NCBI RefSeq assembly: GCF_017874355.1
Contig: NZ_JAGGLI010000023.1
Span: forward strand, 1-47,676
Source of the DNA: Acetoanaerobium pronyense
Lineage (GTDB): Bacteria; Bacillota; Clostridia; Peptostreptococcales; Filifactoraceae
Length of the DNA: 47,676 bases
Reading direction: 5' to 3'
Part shown: in pieces, positions 8,238 to 16,718 of the stretch
Numbering within the stretch: position 1 is the stretch's first letter
Layout of the letters: the number at the start of each line of letters is the position of its first letter
The notes under the pieces: generated by a model
Databases searched by the model: none
Told to the model about the DNA's origin: nothing
The model's input: the letters and a program-made list of their open reading frames with translations, nothing else
Translations under genes and position numbers: made by a program

Positions 8238-9107
8238 ATGGGGAACGACTCAAGCAAAAAAGATTTAATTTCATTGATTCAAAGCAGGTTCTCGAAACTT
8301 AGCAAAGGCCAAAAAATAATAGCTCAATTTATTCTTTCGAATTATGACAAAGCGGCTTTTATGACTGCTGCAAAGCTAGGAGAGACTGTAGGGGTTAGTG
8401 AGTCCACAGTAGTAAGATTTGCCAATGCTTTAGGCTATAGTGGCTACCCATTGTTGCAAAAATCCCTCCAAGAACTTATCAAAACGAAACTTACAACAGT
8501 TCAAAGGGTTGAAATGTCAAAGGAGTACTCTAGTGATTTTGCAATCCTAAAAAAAGTATTAAAAGCTGATGTAGAAAATATAAAAGGAACTCTTGATGAA
8601 ATAAATCCTGTGTCTTTTGAAAATGTAATCAATAAGCTTCTAAGGTCTAGAAAAATATATATAGTAGGGCTTAGGAGCTCTGCAGCTATTGGAGAATACC
8701 TGAGTTTTTATCTCAACTTAATCTTAGATAATGTAGTTCTTGTCAACTATGGAATAAGTGATGTTTTTGAACAAATTCTTAAAGTAGGAGAAGAAGATCT
8801 TGTGATAGGGATTAGCTTTCCAAGATATTCAAAACGTACTTTTGAACTTCTCAAATATGCAAAAGAACAAGGAGCGGATATTGTTTCCATAACAGATAGT
8901 CATCTTGCACCAGTTGCTACATTATCAGATGAAACCTTAATTACAAGAAGCAATATGGCATCTTTTGTTGATTCACTTGTTGCTCCACTGAGTGTAGCGA
9001 ATGCACTTATTGTTGCTGTGGGAATGAGAAAAAAAGATGATATCAAAAGGTATTTTGATATGCTTGAGGACATCTGGAAAGAATACAAGATTTATGATGA
9101 AAAATAA
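8238..9107 (+). CDS. MurR/RpiR-family transcriptional regulator
   Basis: 289 residues. An N-terminal RpiR helix-turn-helix (residues about 5-80; FILSNYDKAAFMTAAKLGE, then VSESTVVRFANALGYSGYP) is followed by a SIS phosphosugar-binding domain (about 120-260; KIYIVGLRSSAAIGEYLSFY and DLVIGISFPRYSKRT). Such proteins sense sugar phosphates, but the ligand cannot be inferred. Its position just after korDABC suggests joint transcription. The leader GGGGATTTACATATG is identical to that of the M18 aminopeptidase gene. Confidence 0.9.
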   Translation: MGNDSSKKDLISLIQSRFSKLSKGQKIIAQFILSNYDKAAFMTAAKLGETVGVSESTVVRFANALGYSGYPLLQKSLQELIKTKLTTVQRVEMSKEYSSDFAILKKVLKADVENIKGTLDEINPVSFENVINKLLRSRKIYIVGLRSSAAIGEYLSFYLNLILDNVVLVNYGISDVFEQILKVGEEDLVIGISFPRYSKRTFELLKYAKEQGADIVSITDSHLAPVATLSDETLITRSNMASFVDSLVAPLSVANALIVAVGMRKKDDIKRYFDMLEDIWKEYKIYDEK

Positions 9108-9145
9108 AATATTTTCCACAAATTTTATATTATAGTATAATATAT

Positions 9146-9177
9146 AAAAAAGAGAAATAATTTTATTTCTCTTTTTT
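9146..9177. terminator. Bidirectional-type terminator hairpin
   Basis: AAAAAAGAGAAAT (9146-9158) pairs perfectly with ATTTCTCTTTTTT (9165-9177) around a 6-base loop, ending in a T-run. It would end the kor/rpiR unit. A TATAAT just upstream (9136-9141) could also make it a 5'-leader hairpin of the next gene. Confidence 0.7.
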
Positions 9178-9204
9178 ATATTGGAAAATAATAGGAGAGT
9201 ACTT

Positions 9205-9807
9205 ATGAATACATATTATATAGTAAGACATGGAAAGACTATATGGAATCAAGAACATAGGACTCAGGGACAGAAAGACTCCCCTTTGACTGAAAAAGCT
9301 AAGCAGGATATAGTGCTTTTAAGAGAACGATTAAAAAATCTTAATATAGATTTAATCTATTCTTCGGACCTGAAAAGAGCACATGAAACAGCTAATTTGT
9401 TGGAATTAGGTTTAGATATTCATCTTGAAAAAGGATTTAGAGAAATCGACTTTGGAGTATGGGAAGGAATGACAATAGATTTAATCAAATCAAACTACAG
9501 CGAACTATATGAAAATTGGAAAGAAAATCCAGAGGAAACTACTTTCATAGGTGGAGAAAATATGACAAAGGCAATGGAAAGGATACAAAAAACTTTTTGG
9601 AATATAGATCAAATGCATAGTGGGAAAAATATTCTAATAGTATGCCATGCTATGGTAATAAAGCTAATGCTAATACATTTTTTAGAGGCACCCATGAATA
9701 AGATGTTTAATATTCATCAAGGAAACCTAGCCCTAAATAAAATAAAAACAGAAAATAAAGAACCTAAAATACTTTCTATAAATGATATGTCTCATCTTGA
9801 AGATTAG
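9205..9807 (+). CDS. Histidine phosphatase family protein (phosphoglycerate mutase-like)
   Basis: 200 residues from ATG 9205, supported by AGGAG at 9193-9197; an upstream TTG at 9181 has no ribosome site. The motif YIVRHGKT contains the phosphohistidine (RHG), and REIDFGVWEGM and IVCHAMVIK supply the other catalytic Arg/Glu and second His positions. The family removes phosphate from small metabolites (GpmB, CobC or PhoE-like); no cobalamin genes are nearby to favour CobC. It is followed 9 bases later by aroH. Confidence 0.88.
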   Translation: MNTYYIVRHGKTIWNQEHRTQGQKDSPLTEKAKQDIVLLRERLKNLNIDLIYSSDLKRAHETANLLELGLDIHLEKGFREIDFGVWEGMTIDLIKSNYSELYENWKENPEETTFIGGENMTKAMERIQKTFWNIDQMHSGKNILIVCHAMVIKLMLIHFLEAPMNKMFNIHQGNLALNKIKTENKEPKILSINDMSHLED

Positions 9808-9816
9808 AGGAATTTT

Positions 9817-10200
9817 ATGAAAATAAGAGCGATTAGAGGAGCTACAACTGTAAAGGAAAATTCAGCCAAGGAAATAAAAAACAATACGATAAAGCTATTT
9901 GGTGAAATTTTAAATAAAAATAATATAGAAGAAGATAATATAGTAAGTATTATTATAACTATGACAAATGACTTAGACAAAATATATCCCTCAAAGGCAA
10001 TAAGAGAAGTATATTCAATGGAAGATACTCCTTTTTTAAATTTTGAAGAAAAATATGTGGAGGGTTCCATGAAAAAATGTATAAGGATACTTATGTATGT
10101 TTATACTGATATTTCAAAAAAAGATATAACTCATATATACTTAAACGAAGCAAAGACTCTAAGGCCAGATCTTTGCCCATCTGAAGAAAAGATAAAATAA
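9817..10200 (+). CDS. aroH: Chorismate mutase, monofunctional AroH type
   Basis: 127 residues, exactly the usual length for the trimeric Bacillus-type enzyme that converts chorismate to prephenate in Phe/Tyr synthesis. Visible family features are the N-terminal IRAIRGATTVKENS, the TNDLDKIYPSKAIRE block, and the C-terminal THIYLNEAKTLRPDL carrying active-site residues. It has no fused prephenate dehydratase or DAHP synthase domain. ATG with AGAGGAATT upstream. It begins a run into cmk, plsC and ispH. Confidence 0.9.
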   Translation: MKIRAIRGATTVKENSAKEIKNNTIKLFGEILNKNNIEEDNIVSIIITMTNDLDKIYPSKAIREVYSMEDTPFLNFEEKYVEGSMKKCIRILMYVYTDISKKDITHIYLNEAKTLRPDLCPSEEKIK

Positions 10201-10220
10201 ATTTAATAGAGGTGATTCAT

Positions 10221-10865
10221 TTGATAATTGCCATTGATGGACCGGCAGGAGCTGGGAAAAGTACAATTGCAAAAAAAATAGCAGAGATTATTAACATAGA
10301 ATATATAGATACTGGAGCAATGTATCGAGCAGTAAGTTATAAACTCCTTAATAAGGGTATAAATACAAGTGATTTTCAAGATGTAGTTAAATGTCTTTTG
10401 GAAACAGAGATTGACTTTAGAAATAATCACATATACCTTGATTCAAAGGATGTAAGTGATTTGATAAGAACAAGTGAAGTTACATCTTTGGTATCTGAGG
10501 TATCAGCTATTAAAGAGGTAAGGGATAAACTTGTTTACCTTCAAAGAAAAATAGGAGAAAGAAAATCAGCAATTTTGGATGGAAGAGATATTGGAACTGT
10601 AGTTTTCCCGAATGCAGATTTTAAATTTTTCCTAACTGCAAGACCAGATGTAAGAGCCTTAAGAAGATATGAAGAAATAAAAGATAAAGCAGAAAAAGTT
10701 AGTCTTGAGGAAATAACAAAATCTATAATAGAAAGAGATTTAAAGGATACCTCTAGGGAAATATCTCCATTAAAAAAAGCGGATGATGCTATAGAGATTG
10801 ATACAAGCGATAAAGGGATAGAAGAGGTAGTGAGTGAAATAATAAGAATAGTTAAAGGAGCTTAA
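10221..10865 (+). CDS. cmk: Cytidylate kinase
   Basis: 214 residues from TTG 10221, with GAGGTG 6 bases upstream; an in-frame GTG at 10212 overlaps that ribosome site and is unlikely. The P-loop IAIDGPAGAGKSTIAKKIAE, the YIDTGAMYRAV CMP-binding block and LDGRDIGTVVFPNADFKFFLTA are diagnostic. It phosphorylates CMP and dCMP. Clustering with plsC, ispH and rpsA is a classic clostridial arrangement. Confidence 0.95.
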   Translation: MIIAIDGPAGAGKSTIAKKIAEIINIEYIDTGAMYRAVSYKLLNKGINTSDFQDVVKCLLETEIDFRNNHIYLDSKDVSDLIRTSEVTSLVSEVSAIKEVRDKLVYLQRKIGERKSAILDGRDIGTVVFPNADFKFFLTARPDVRALRRYEEIKDKAEKVSLEEITKSIIERDLKDTSREISPLKKADDAIEIDTSDKGIEEVVSEIIRIVKGA

Positions 10866-10866
10866 A

Positions 10867-11442
10867 ATGACTTCGTTTAGATTTATGACCAATTTAGTGA
10901 AACCACTGCTTGTCAGTTTATATAGGCTACAGATTGAGGGAGATAGGAAACTTCCAGAAGGAGAACCCCTTATAGTTGCTTCTAATCATATACACAACTT
11001 TGATCCTGTTGTTTTAGCTATTGTATTTAAAAACAGAGATATTCATTTTATGGCAAAGAAAGAGCTTTTTAAGCCACGTCCTCTTGGATGGCTATTTGAA
11101 AAAATTGGAACTATACCAGTTGATAGAAATAAAAGTGATATTACGGCAATAAAAAAGGCTATTAAGGCACTTAAATCAAATGAAGTATTGGGGATTTTTC
11201 CTCAAGGCACAAGAATAAAAAGTGAAGAAGATAATACATCTAAGGCTGGCCTTGGAATGTTTGCAATAAAAACAGATGCGAAAATAATTCCTGTAAGAAT
11301 AGAATCTTCATATAAGATTTTTTCTAAGATAAAGGTTACTGTATTAGATGCGTATATAGTTCCTGAGGATTTAAAAATAGCTTCACCAGACAACTATATG
11401 GAAGTTGCAAAACAGGTAATGAGTAAAATAAAAGACAATTAG
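10867..11442 (+). CDS. plsC: 1-acyl-sn-glycerol-3-phosphate acyltransferase
   Basis: 191 residues. It transfers an acyl chain to lysophosphatidate at the membrane to make phosphatidate. The acyltransferase motifs are present: NHIHNFDP (the NHx4D catalytic block, with N-H-I-H-N-F-D spacing) and GIFPQGTRIK (substrate-binding FPxGTR). An N-terminal hydrophobic stretch is short, as in compact PlsC proteins. ATG starts one base after the cmk stop, with AAAGGAG inside the end of cmk. Confidence 0.92.
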   Translation: MTSFRFMTNLVKPLLVSLYRLQIEGDRKLPEGEPLIVASNHIHNFDPVVLAIVFKNRDIHFMAKKELFKPRPLGWLFEKIGTIPVDRNKSDITAIKKAIKALKSNEVLGIFPQGTRIKSEEDNTSKAGLGMFAIKTDAKIIPVRIESSYKIFSKIKVTVLDAYIVPEDLKIASPDNYMEVAKQVMSKIKDN

Positions 11443-11452
11443 GGTGATGATT

Positions 11453-12289
11453 ATGGAAATTTTTATTGCTGAGCACGCAGGTTACTGTTATGGAGTTAAA
11501 AGAGCCGTAGATACTGCTATAAAAAATTTAGAAAAAAACTCTGCTAAAAATATTTATTCTTTAGGCCCTTTGATACACAATGACCAGGCAGTCGAAGTGC
11601 TCAAAGAAAAGGGACTAAAAGTAATTAAGGAAATAGCAGACATTGAAAGTGGAGTTGTAATAATAAGGTCCCATGGAGTTGGAAAAAGTATATATGATTA
11701 TGCTGAAGAAAATTCTATTTCTCTTGTGGATGCAACCTGCCCTTTTGTAAAAAAAATTCAAAAAATAGTTTATAAAATGCATAAAAGTGGAAATAATATT
11801 ATTATAATAGGAGACAAAGACCATCCAGAAATAATAGGAATAAATGGATGGTGCAATAACAGTGCAATAATTGGAAAATCCATTTCTGATTTTGAGGAGA
11901 TACGCTTTAACAAAGAAAAATACGTTGTAGTTGTTCAGACAACTATGAATTTTAAAATATATGAAGAGATAAAAAAGTATTTGGAAGGAAAGATTGAAGA
12001 TATAGATTTTAATAATACGATATGTCTAGCAACTCAGAAAAGACAAAGTTCTTCTATTGAGCTTTCCAAAAAAGTGGATGCAATGATTGTAGTAGGTGGA
12101 AAGCATAGCTCAAACACTAAAAAACTAGCAGATATATGTATGGTTAACTGTGATACCTATCTTATAGAAACTGTAGACGACCTAGAAATAGAAAAGATTA
12201 GTGCTTATAATTCTGTGGGAATTGCAGCTGGAGCTTCAACCCCGGATTTTATAATAAATGAAGTTATAAAAAAACTTTCAGACATATAA
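11453..12289 (+). CDS. ispH: 4-hydroxy-3-methylbut-2-enyl diphosphate reductase
   Basis: The last enzyme of the MEP isoprenoid pathway, making IPP and DMAPP with a 4Fe-4S cluster. From the ATG at 11453 (GGGTGATG just upstream) it has 278 residues. The three cluster cysteines are visible: AGYCYGVKRA (C12), DATCPFVKK (C96) and NTICLATQKRQ (C191). In many clostridia ispH is fused to the S1 domain protein; here the two are separate genes 136 bases apart. Confidence 0.95.
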   Translation: MEIFIAEHAGYCYGVKRAVDTAIKNLEKNSAKNIYSLGPLIHNDQAVEVLKEKGLKVIKEIADIESGVVIIRSHGVGKSIYDYAEENSISLVDATCPFVKKIQKIVYKMHKSGNNIIIIGDKDHPEIIGINGWCNNSAIIGKSISDFEEIRFNKEKYVVVVQTTMNFKIYEEIKKYLEGKIEDIDFNNTICLATQKRQSSSIELSKKVDAMIVVGGKHSSNTKKLADICMVNCDTYLIETVDDLEIEKISAYNSVGIAAGASTPDFIINEVIKKLSDI

Positions 12290-12290
12290 T

Positions 12291-12329
12291 AAAGTATTGA
12301 TTTAAAGGTTTTAATTAAGGCAATACTTT
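12291..12329. repeat. Inverted repeat between ispH and rpsA
   Basis: AAAGTATTG (12291-12299) pairs with CAATACTTT (12321-12329) around a 21-base loop. There is no T-run after it, so it is more likely a leader or operator element than a terminator. Downstream, TATAAT at 12367-12372 is a plausible -10 for rpsA, though its -35 is weak. Confidence 0.4.
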
Positions 12330-12425
12330 GCTAAAATTAATATGAGCAATTGTACTGGAAGTAGTTTATAATATAAAGTATGGTTGTACTGTGTTCACAA
12401 AATAAATTTAGAGGAGTTGGAGTTA

Positions 12426-13502
12426 ATGAGTAGCGAAATGGAAAAGCTATTAATGGAAGAAGAAAAGAACTACCAAGAAGTATATAAAGGAAGCCTAGTT
12501 AAAGGAACAGTTATGATAGAAAAGCCAGATTCTTTCTATATAGATTTAAATTATAAGACTGATGGAATATTACCTAAAGATCAAATCCTTGAAGGTGAAT
12601 CTATTAAAGTTGGAGATGAAGTAGAAGTTCAGGTTGTAAAGATAGATAAAAACACTGGAGATATCATACTTTCTAAAAAAAGAATTGATGAGCTTAAGGT
12701 TTGGGATGAGATTAATTCTGGAGACATTGTTGATGTTAAAATAGTAGAATCAAACCCTAAAGGTCTTATAGCTTCGTTCAAAGGATCTTTAAGAGGATTT
12801 ATACCTCTTAGCCATATAGAGCTTAAGTTCATTGGAGAAGAAGTATTAAAAGGATATATAGGAAAGTCTTTTAAGGTTGAAGTTATTGATATAGATCCTA
12901 AAAAGAGAAGACTTATAATGTCAAGAAAAAATATTCTTCTAAAAGAACAAGAAAAAATGAAGAGTGAAATTATTGATACAATTGCAGAAGGCCAAGAATT
13001 TGAAGGAGTAATAAAAGATATCAAGGACTATGGTATTTTTGTGGATATCGGCGGGTTCACTGGACTTGTTCATGTTAGCGAAATATCTTGGGATAGAAAT
13101 GAAAATATTAAAAACATGTTTAAGGTTTCTGATAAGGTAACTGTTAAGGTTATAAGCTTTGATAAACAGACTGAAAGACTTTCTTTAAGTATAAAGGCTC
13201 TTACTAATCATCCATGGAATGAATTCTTATCAAGAGTTCAGGTAGGAGATATAGTTGAAGGTGAAGTTAAAAATATTAAAGAATATGGTGCATTTATTAA
13301 CCTTCACCCTACTGTAGATGGATTTGTTCATATATCAAACTTATCTTCTGATTTTATTAAAAATCCTAATGAGATTTTAAAAGTTGGAGAAAAAATCAAT
13401 GTGAAAATTCTAAGCATAGATGAAGAATCCAAAAAAATTGAATTAAGTCTGATTCTAGAAGACGTTAAAAACGAAGAAACAGAAGTCGCAGAAGAGGAGT
13501 AA
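12426..13502 (+). CDS. rpsA: 30S ribosomal protein S1-like protein with four S1 domains
   Basis: About 358 residues from ATG 12426, supported by GAGGAG at 12411-12416; the longer frame from TTG 12384 is unlikely. Four S1 RNA-binding (OB-fold) repeats are visible, at roughly residues 20-90, 105-175, 190-260 and 275-345. The third and fourth (GVIKDIKDYGIFVDIGGFTGLVHVSE and the YGAFINL block) are the most canonical. It lacks the two extra repeats of the E. coli protein, as usual in low-GC Firmicutes, where its role in translation initiation is less strict. The C-terminus is acidic. Confidence 0.9.
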   Translation: MSSEMEKLLMEEEKNYQEVYKGSLVKGTVMIEKPDSFYIDLNYKTDGILPKDQILEGESIKVGDEVEVQVVKIDKNTGDIILSKKRIDELKVWDEINSGDIVDVKIVESNPKGLIASFKGSLRGFIPLSHIELKFIGEEVLKGYIGKSFKVEVIDIDPKKRRLIMSRKNILLKEQEKMKSEIIDTIAEGQEFEGVIKDIKDYGIFVDIGGFTGLVHVSEISWDRNENIKNMFKVSDKVTVKVISFDKQTERLSLSIKALTNHPWNEFLSRVQVGDIVEGEVKNIKEYGAFINLHPTVDGFVHISNLSSDFIKNPNEILKVGEKINVKILSIDEESKKIELSLILEDVKNEETEVAEEE

Positions 13503-13506
13503 AGGG

Positions 13507-14283
13507 ATGTCTCAATATGAGTCGTTTAAGGAAAAAATATTAAAAAAGACAGGGATAGACTTAAGCTTATACAAAGAAAAGCAGATGAAAAGAAGAATAG
13601 AATCCTTGGCCAGCAGAAATGGCTTTAGTGATTTAAACCTATACTTTAAAGAGCTTGATAAAAATCAAGATTTATTTAAAGAGTTTATTAACTATATGAC
13701 TATTAATGTTTCTGAATTCTTTAGAAATCCAGAACAATGGAAGATAGTTGAACAAGAGGTTTTCGTAAATCTACTAAAAAGAAAAAAAGATATAAAAATA
13801 TGGAGTGCTGCCTGCTCTACAGGAGAAGAGCCGTACACTATAACTATGATATTAAGCCAGTTGATGCCTTTAGAAAAAATTAATATAGTAGCGACAGATA
13901 TTGATAAAGAAGCGATGGCAAGAGCTCAAAACGGAATATATTCTTCAAATAGCTTAAAAAATGTTCCAGCAGGACTTTTGTCGAAGCATTTTACAAAGAT
14001 TACTGATAAAGACTATAGTATAAGTAAAGATATTAAAAGCAGAGTTACTTTCAGGCAGCACAATCTTCTAAAAGATAAATTTGTGGAGCACTGTGATTTA
14101 ATAGTTTGCAGGAATGTTTTAATATACTTTACAGAAGAAGCTAAGGCTCAGATTTATAAGAATTTTAGCCGCTCTTTAAACCAAGATGGAATATTATTTG
14201 TTGGTAGTACAGAACAGATAATATCTCCTCAGAAATACGATTTAAAACCCATTAAGACATTTTTCTATACTAAATCCATATAA
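13507..14283 (+). CDS. cheR: Chemotaxis protein methyltransferase CheR
   Basis: 258 residues. An N-terminal helical domain (about 1-70) is followed by the SAM-dependent methyltransferase domain. IWSAACSTGEEPYTITMIL (near residue 100) is the SAM-binding motif, and DLIVCRNVLIYF and DGILFVGSTEQI are conserved CheR blocks. It methylates glutamates on chemoreceptors. No receptors, cheB or other chemotaxis genes are in the window; a solitary cheR after rpsA is seen in some clostridia. It starts 4 bases after the rpsA stop. Confidence 0.93.
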   Translation: MSQYESFKEKILKKTGIDLSLYKEKQMKRRIESLASRNGFSDLNLYFKELDKNQDLFKEFINYMTINVSEFFRNPEQWKIVEQEVFVNLLKRKKDIKIWSAACSTGEEPYTITMILSQLMPLEKINIVATDIDKEAMARAQNGIYSSNSLKNVPAGLLSKHFTKITDKDYSISKDIKSRVTFRQHNLLKDKFVEHCDLIVCRNVLIYFTEEAKAQIYKNFSRSLNQDGILFVGSTEQIISPQKYDLKPIKTFFYTKSI

Positions 14284-14302
14284 GCATAGCCTATATGGAT
14301 TT
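14272..14302 (+). terminator. Inverted repeat overlapping the cheR stop, possible terminator
   Basis: AAATCCATATA (14272-14282) pairs with TATATGGATTT (14292-14302). The T-rich stretch comes only about a dozen bases later, so termination is plausible but not typical. The rest of the gap to 14550 is AT-rich; TTTAAG-16-TATTAT at 14382-14409 is a weak promoter candidate for rubredoxin. Confidence 0.45.
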
Positions 14303-14550
14303 GGTATAATTAAGCCTTTTTGTTTATTCATTTTTCAGAATGGAGATATTAAATTATGTTACATTTTCATGATTATTAGTGTTTAAGCAAACCATAAATG
14401 TGGTATTATCTTAGTGTAGAATTAAGAGAATATCTCTTTATATAAGGCCATTAAAGGTCTCCCATTTATACTGAAATAATGTTTAATTATTTTTAATATG
14501 GGTAAATACTTATTGGCTTTAACTAAATAAAAATTAAGGAGGAGTTATTA

Positions 14551-14712
14551 ATGACTAAATATGTATGTACAGTATGTGGGTATGTTTATGATCCAGAGGT
14601 AGGAGATCCAGATAACGGAATCAATCCAGGTGTTACATTTGAAGATCTTCCAGAAGATTGGGTTTGTCCTCTTTGTGGAGTAGGAAAAGACCAGTTTGAA
14701 GAAGAAGCTTAA
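14551..14712 (+). CDS. Rubredoxin
   Basis: A 53-residue electron carrier. One iron is held by two CxxCG knuckles, [15 protein letters not shown] near the N-terminus and [11 protein letters not shown] near the C-terminus, spaced as in typical rubredoxins; DWVCPLCG is the signature. It likely serves oxygen and peroxide detoxification or other low-potential electron transfer in an anaerobe. AAGGAGGAG precedes the ATG, predicting strong translation. It stands alone between a long AT-rich leader and its own terminator. Confidence 0.97.
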   Translation: MTKYVCTVCGYVYDPEVGDPDNGINPGVTFEDLPEDWVCPLCGVGKDQFEEEA

Positions 14713-14730
14713 GATTACTTAAGAGATATT

Positions 14731-14766
14731 AACAAGAGAGAAGATTATTCTCTCTTTTGTTTTTTA
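14731..14766 (+). terminator. Rubredoxin terminator
   Basis: AACAAGAGAGAA pairs with TTCTCTCTTTTGTT (one small bulge) and is followed by a T-run, 19 bases after the rubredoxin stop. Confidence 0.8.
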
Positions 14767-14784
14767 AAAATATATTTAGAGGAG

Positions 14785-15258
14785 TTGGTTATAATACATA
14801 TATATATCATATATATTATAAGCATCGTAATTATAGGAAGAGTTGTGTATAGGGCCTTCTTTGGAAAACTGGAGACAGTTCATGACTATCATAAAAGAGC
14901 AGCAAATTATGTGATTTATTTTTCAAGCAAGAGAAAAGCAATCAAAGTTCTTGATGAAGCTCTAGCAAATCCAAGTTTTAATGAAATTGAAAGAAGTAGC
15001 ATTTATTTGCAAAAGGGAATTTTATACTATAGGCTAAAGAATTATAACAAATCCAAAGAAAATTTTGAGCCTATATTAAAATATCTTAAAAAAGAAAAAT
15101 TTCCCTATACTAAAGAATTATCTGCTGTGATTCTTACATATTATAATTTAGGAGAAAAGGAAAAAGCTAGAGAGCTATATCATATTTTAAAAGGAAAAGA
15201 AAAATATGATAATAATTTTTCTGAACTTTCATACTTAGATAGATACATATGGAAATGA
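14785..15258 (+). CDS. Membrane-anchored TPR-like protein of unknown function
   Basis: 157 residues. The first 20 or so are hydrophobic and Ile-rich (IHIYIIYIISIVIIGRVVY), giving one membrane anchor. The rest looks helical, with TPR-like repeats (AIKVLDEALANPSFNEIERS, LQKGILYYRLKNYNKSKENF, and TYYNLGEKEKARELYHIL). AGAGGAG sits directly against the TTG at 14785, so the start is uncertain; a downstream non-ATG start is possible. Function is not recognised; TPR proteins usually mediate protein contacts. Confidence 0.6.
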   Translation: MVIIHIYIIYIISIVIIGRVVYRAFFGKLETVHDYHKRAANYVIYFSSKRKAIKVLDEALANPSFNEIERSSIYLQKGILYYRLKNYNKSKENFEPILKYLKKEKFPYTKELSAVILTYYNLGEKEKARELYHILKGKEKYDNNFSELSYLDRYIWK

Positions 15259-15264
15259 TCAAAC

Positions 15265-15307
15265 AAAAAAGTAGAGATTAGGAAATAGCCCTAAGCTCTA
15301 CTTTTTT
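15265..15307. terminator. Bidirectional terminator between convergent genes
   Basis: AAAAAAGTAGAG-A-TTAGG pairs with CCTAA-G-CTCTACTTTTTT. The stem has one mismatch, is flanked by A and T runs on both sides, and so serves the convergent genes on either side. Confidence 0.85.
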
Positions 15308-15374
15308 ATTTGATTCAATAAATTTCACATTCAAAATTTTGCTAGTATAGATTTCAACCTAAATAATCTAATAA

Positions 15375-16436
15375 TTAATTTTTTTCGTAGCTGAAAATCT
15401 CCTTGTCTGTAAATCTGGACTGGTTAATCAAATCCATTCTGGAATCAGGAACCACAATTGTATCTGGATTTCCATCACTTATATATCTTCTTTTAGAGCC
15501 TTTTTCGTATGAATAAAGCCAATCGTAAAGTCCAACTCCATCAACATTCATTTCACTTGCTCTTACTCTTCTTATATTTGAAAAATCAAATTCCTTATGA
15601 TAAGGAGAAAAGTATGGATCCCATCCTACAAGAAGTACAGCGACATTTTCATAGATTACTCCATCGTATTCTCCTTTATACGTTAGAGTGTAATCATCGG
15701 CAGAGGGTTTTCCGCCAAATGGGAGAGCTAGAGTATTTATATCTAAATTAGGAAGCATATTTTCATATCTTTCCTTTAGGGTTGCAATTTCCTTTTGAAT
15801 ATTTTCGGAAGACAAATCTCTAAGGTTAGGATGACCCATTGTATGATTTCCTATAGAGTAATTGTTTTCTATCAAAAAAGTTAGTTTTTCTTTTTCAGTG
15901 GAAGAATCACCAAATGCAAGACCGTTTAAAAAGAAGGTGGCAGTCATATTAAAATCTGGATATTCCTTTTTAAAATCCTCCATTATCCCAACAGCACACT
16001 TAGGATCAATTATATTTTCTTCTCCATGTTTTATATATCTAAAATTATTTTCATTTCCATCATCAAATGTAAATACTACAGGAGTAAAGCCTGCTTCAGT
16101 AGATATATTTCCATTTGCATAATCTTCAAGGGAAATAGCCCTAAAACCAGAGTTATAGAGTGTTTCCAAATCTCTTCTAAAGTTTTCAGGTGTCCTAGTC
16201 CACGTAGCCTCTTCTTCTCCTATGTTATGGTACATTAAAACCATAACTTCTCCGCTTTCGTCAATCTTTAAATTTGCCATATCATCAAGTGAAAGGACTT
16301 CAAGTGGTTGATCTAAGTTATCTTCTATGATAGCTTCTTCAGAAGCAGGGACTTCTTCAGTGGCTAAAGTCGATTCGGAAGAACATCCAGTGAGTATAGC
16401 AGATATGGCAAAGATAGTAATAAGTATTTTTTTCAA
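15375..16436 (-). CDS. Lipoprotein polysaccharide deacetylase (NodB domain)
   Basis: About 353 residues, exported and lipid-anchored: the N-terminus MKKILITIFAISAILTGC ends in an LTGC lipobox, followed by an acidic linker. The carbohydrate esterase 4 (NodB) domain shows VMVLMYHNIGEEEA, the metal-binding VFTFDDGNENN motif and the second-ligand motif NHTMGHPNLRDL. It would deacetylate cell-wall or surface polysaccharide. TTG at 16436 is preferred over GTG 16445, because GGAG directly abuts the GTG but is 8 bases from the TTG. Confidence 0.88.
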   Translation of the reverse strand: MKKILITIFAISAILTGCSSESTLATEEVPASEEAIIEDNLDQPLEVLSLDDMANLKIDESGEVMVLMYHNIGEEEATWTRTPENFRRDLETLYNSGFRAISLEDYANGNISTEAGFTPVVFTFDDGNENNFRYIKHGEENIIDPKCAVGIMEDFKKEYPDFNMTATFFLNGLAFGDSSTEKEKLTFLIENNYSIGNHTMGHPNLRDLSSENIQKEIATLKERYENMLPNLDINTLALPFGGKPSADDYTLTYKGEYDGVIYENVAVLLVGWDPYFSPYHKEFDFSNIRRVRASEMNVDGVGLYDWLYSYEKGSKRRYISDGNPDTIVVPDSRMDLINQSRFTDKEIFSYEKN

Positions 16437-16620
16437 TTGGTTCACTCCATTCGCATTAGTTTTGTAGGATTATTTTGATTTAAAGTGACTCAAATAGGGA
16501 ATATGTGAGCTATATAAGATATATTTTATCATAAAGATATATATTTTTGGCCATAATTCAAATTTCAATGAAAAGATTTTCCTTCTAAAGATATTTATAG
16601 TAATATATCATTAAGAAACA

Positions 16621-16650
16621 TTGAATTTTTAACAAAAGTTAAAATATAAT
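16621..16650 (+). promoter_or_regulatory. Candidate promoter for the sulfurtransferase gene
   Basis: TTGAAT (16621-16626), an 18-base spacer and TATAAT (16645-16650), about 70 bases upstream of the start codon. Consensus match only. Confidence 0.5.
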
Positions 16651-16718
16651 ACGTAATATTAATTCTATTAAGCGGTTTTTGATTCAGCTAGAACGTTTTT
16701 ATGAAAGGGGATTTACCT

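Noticed and set aside
12629-13024. Minus-strand frame of 131 codons inside rpsA
   Set aside because: Antisense shadow; the plus strand is a clear S1-domain protein.
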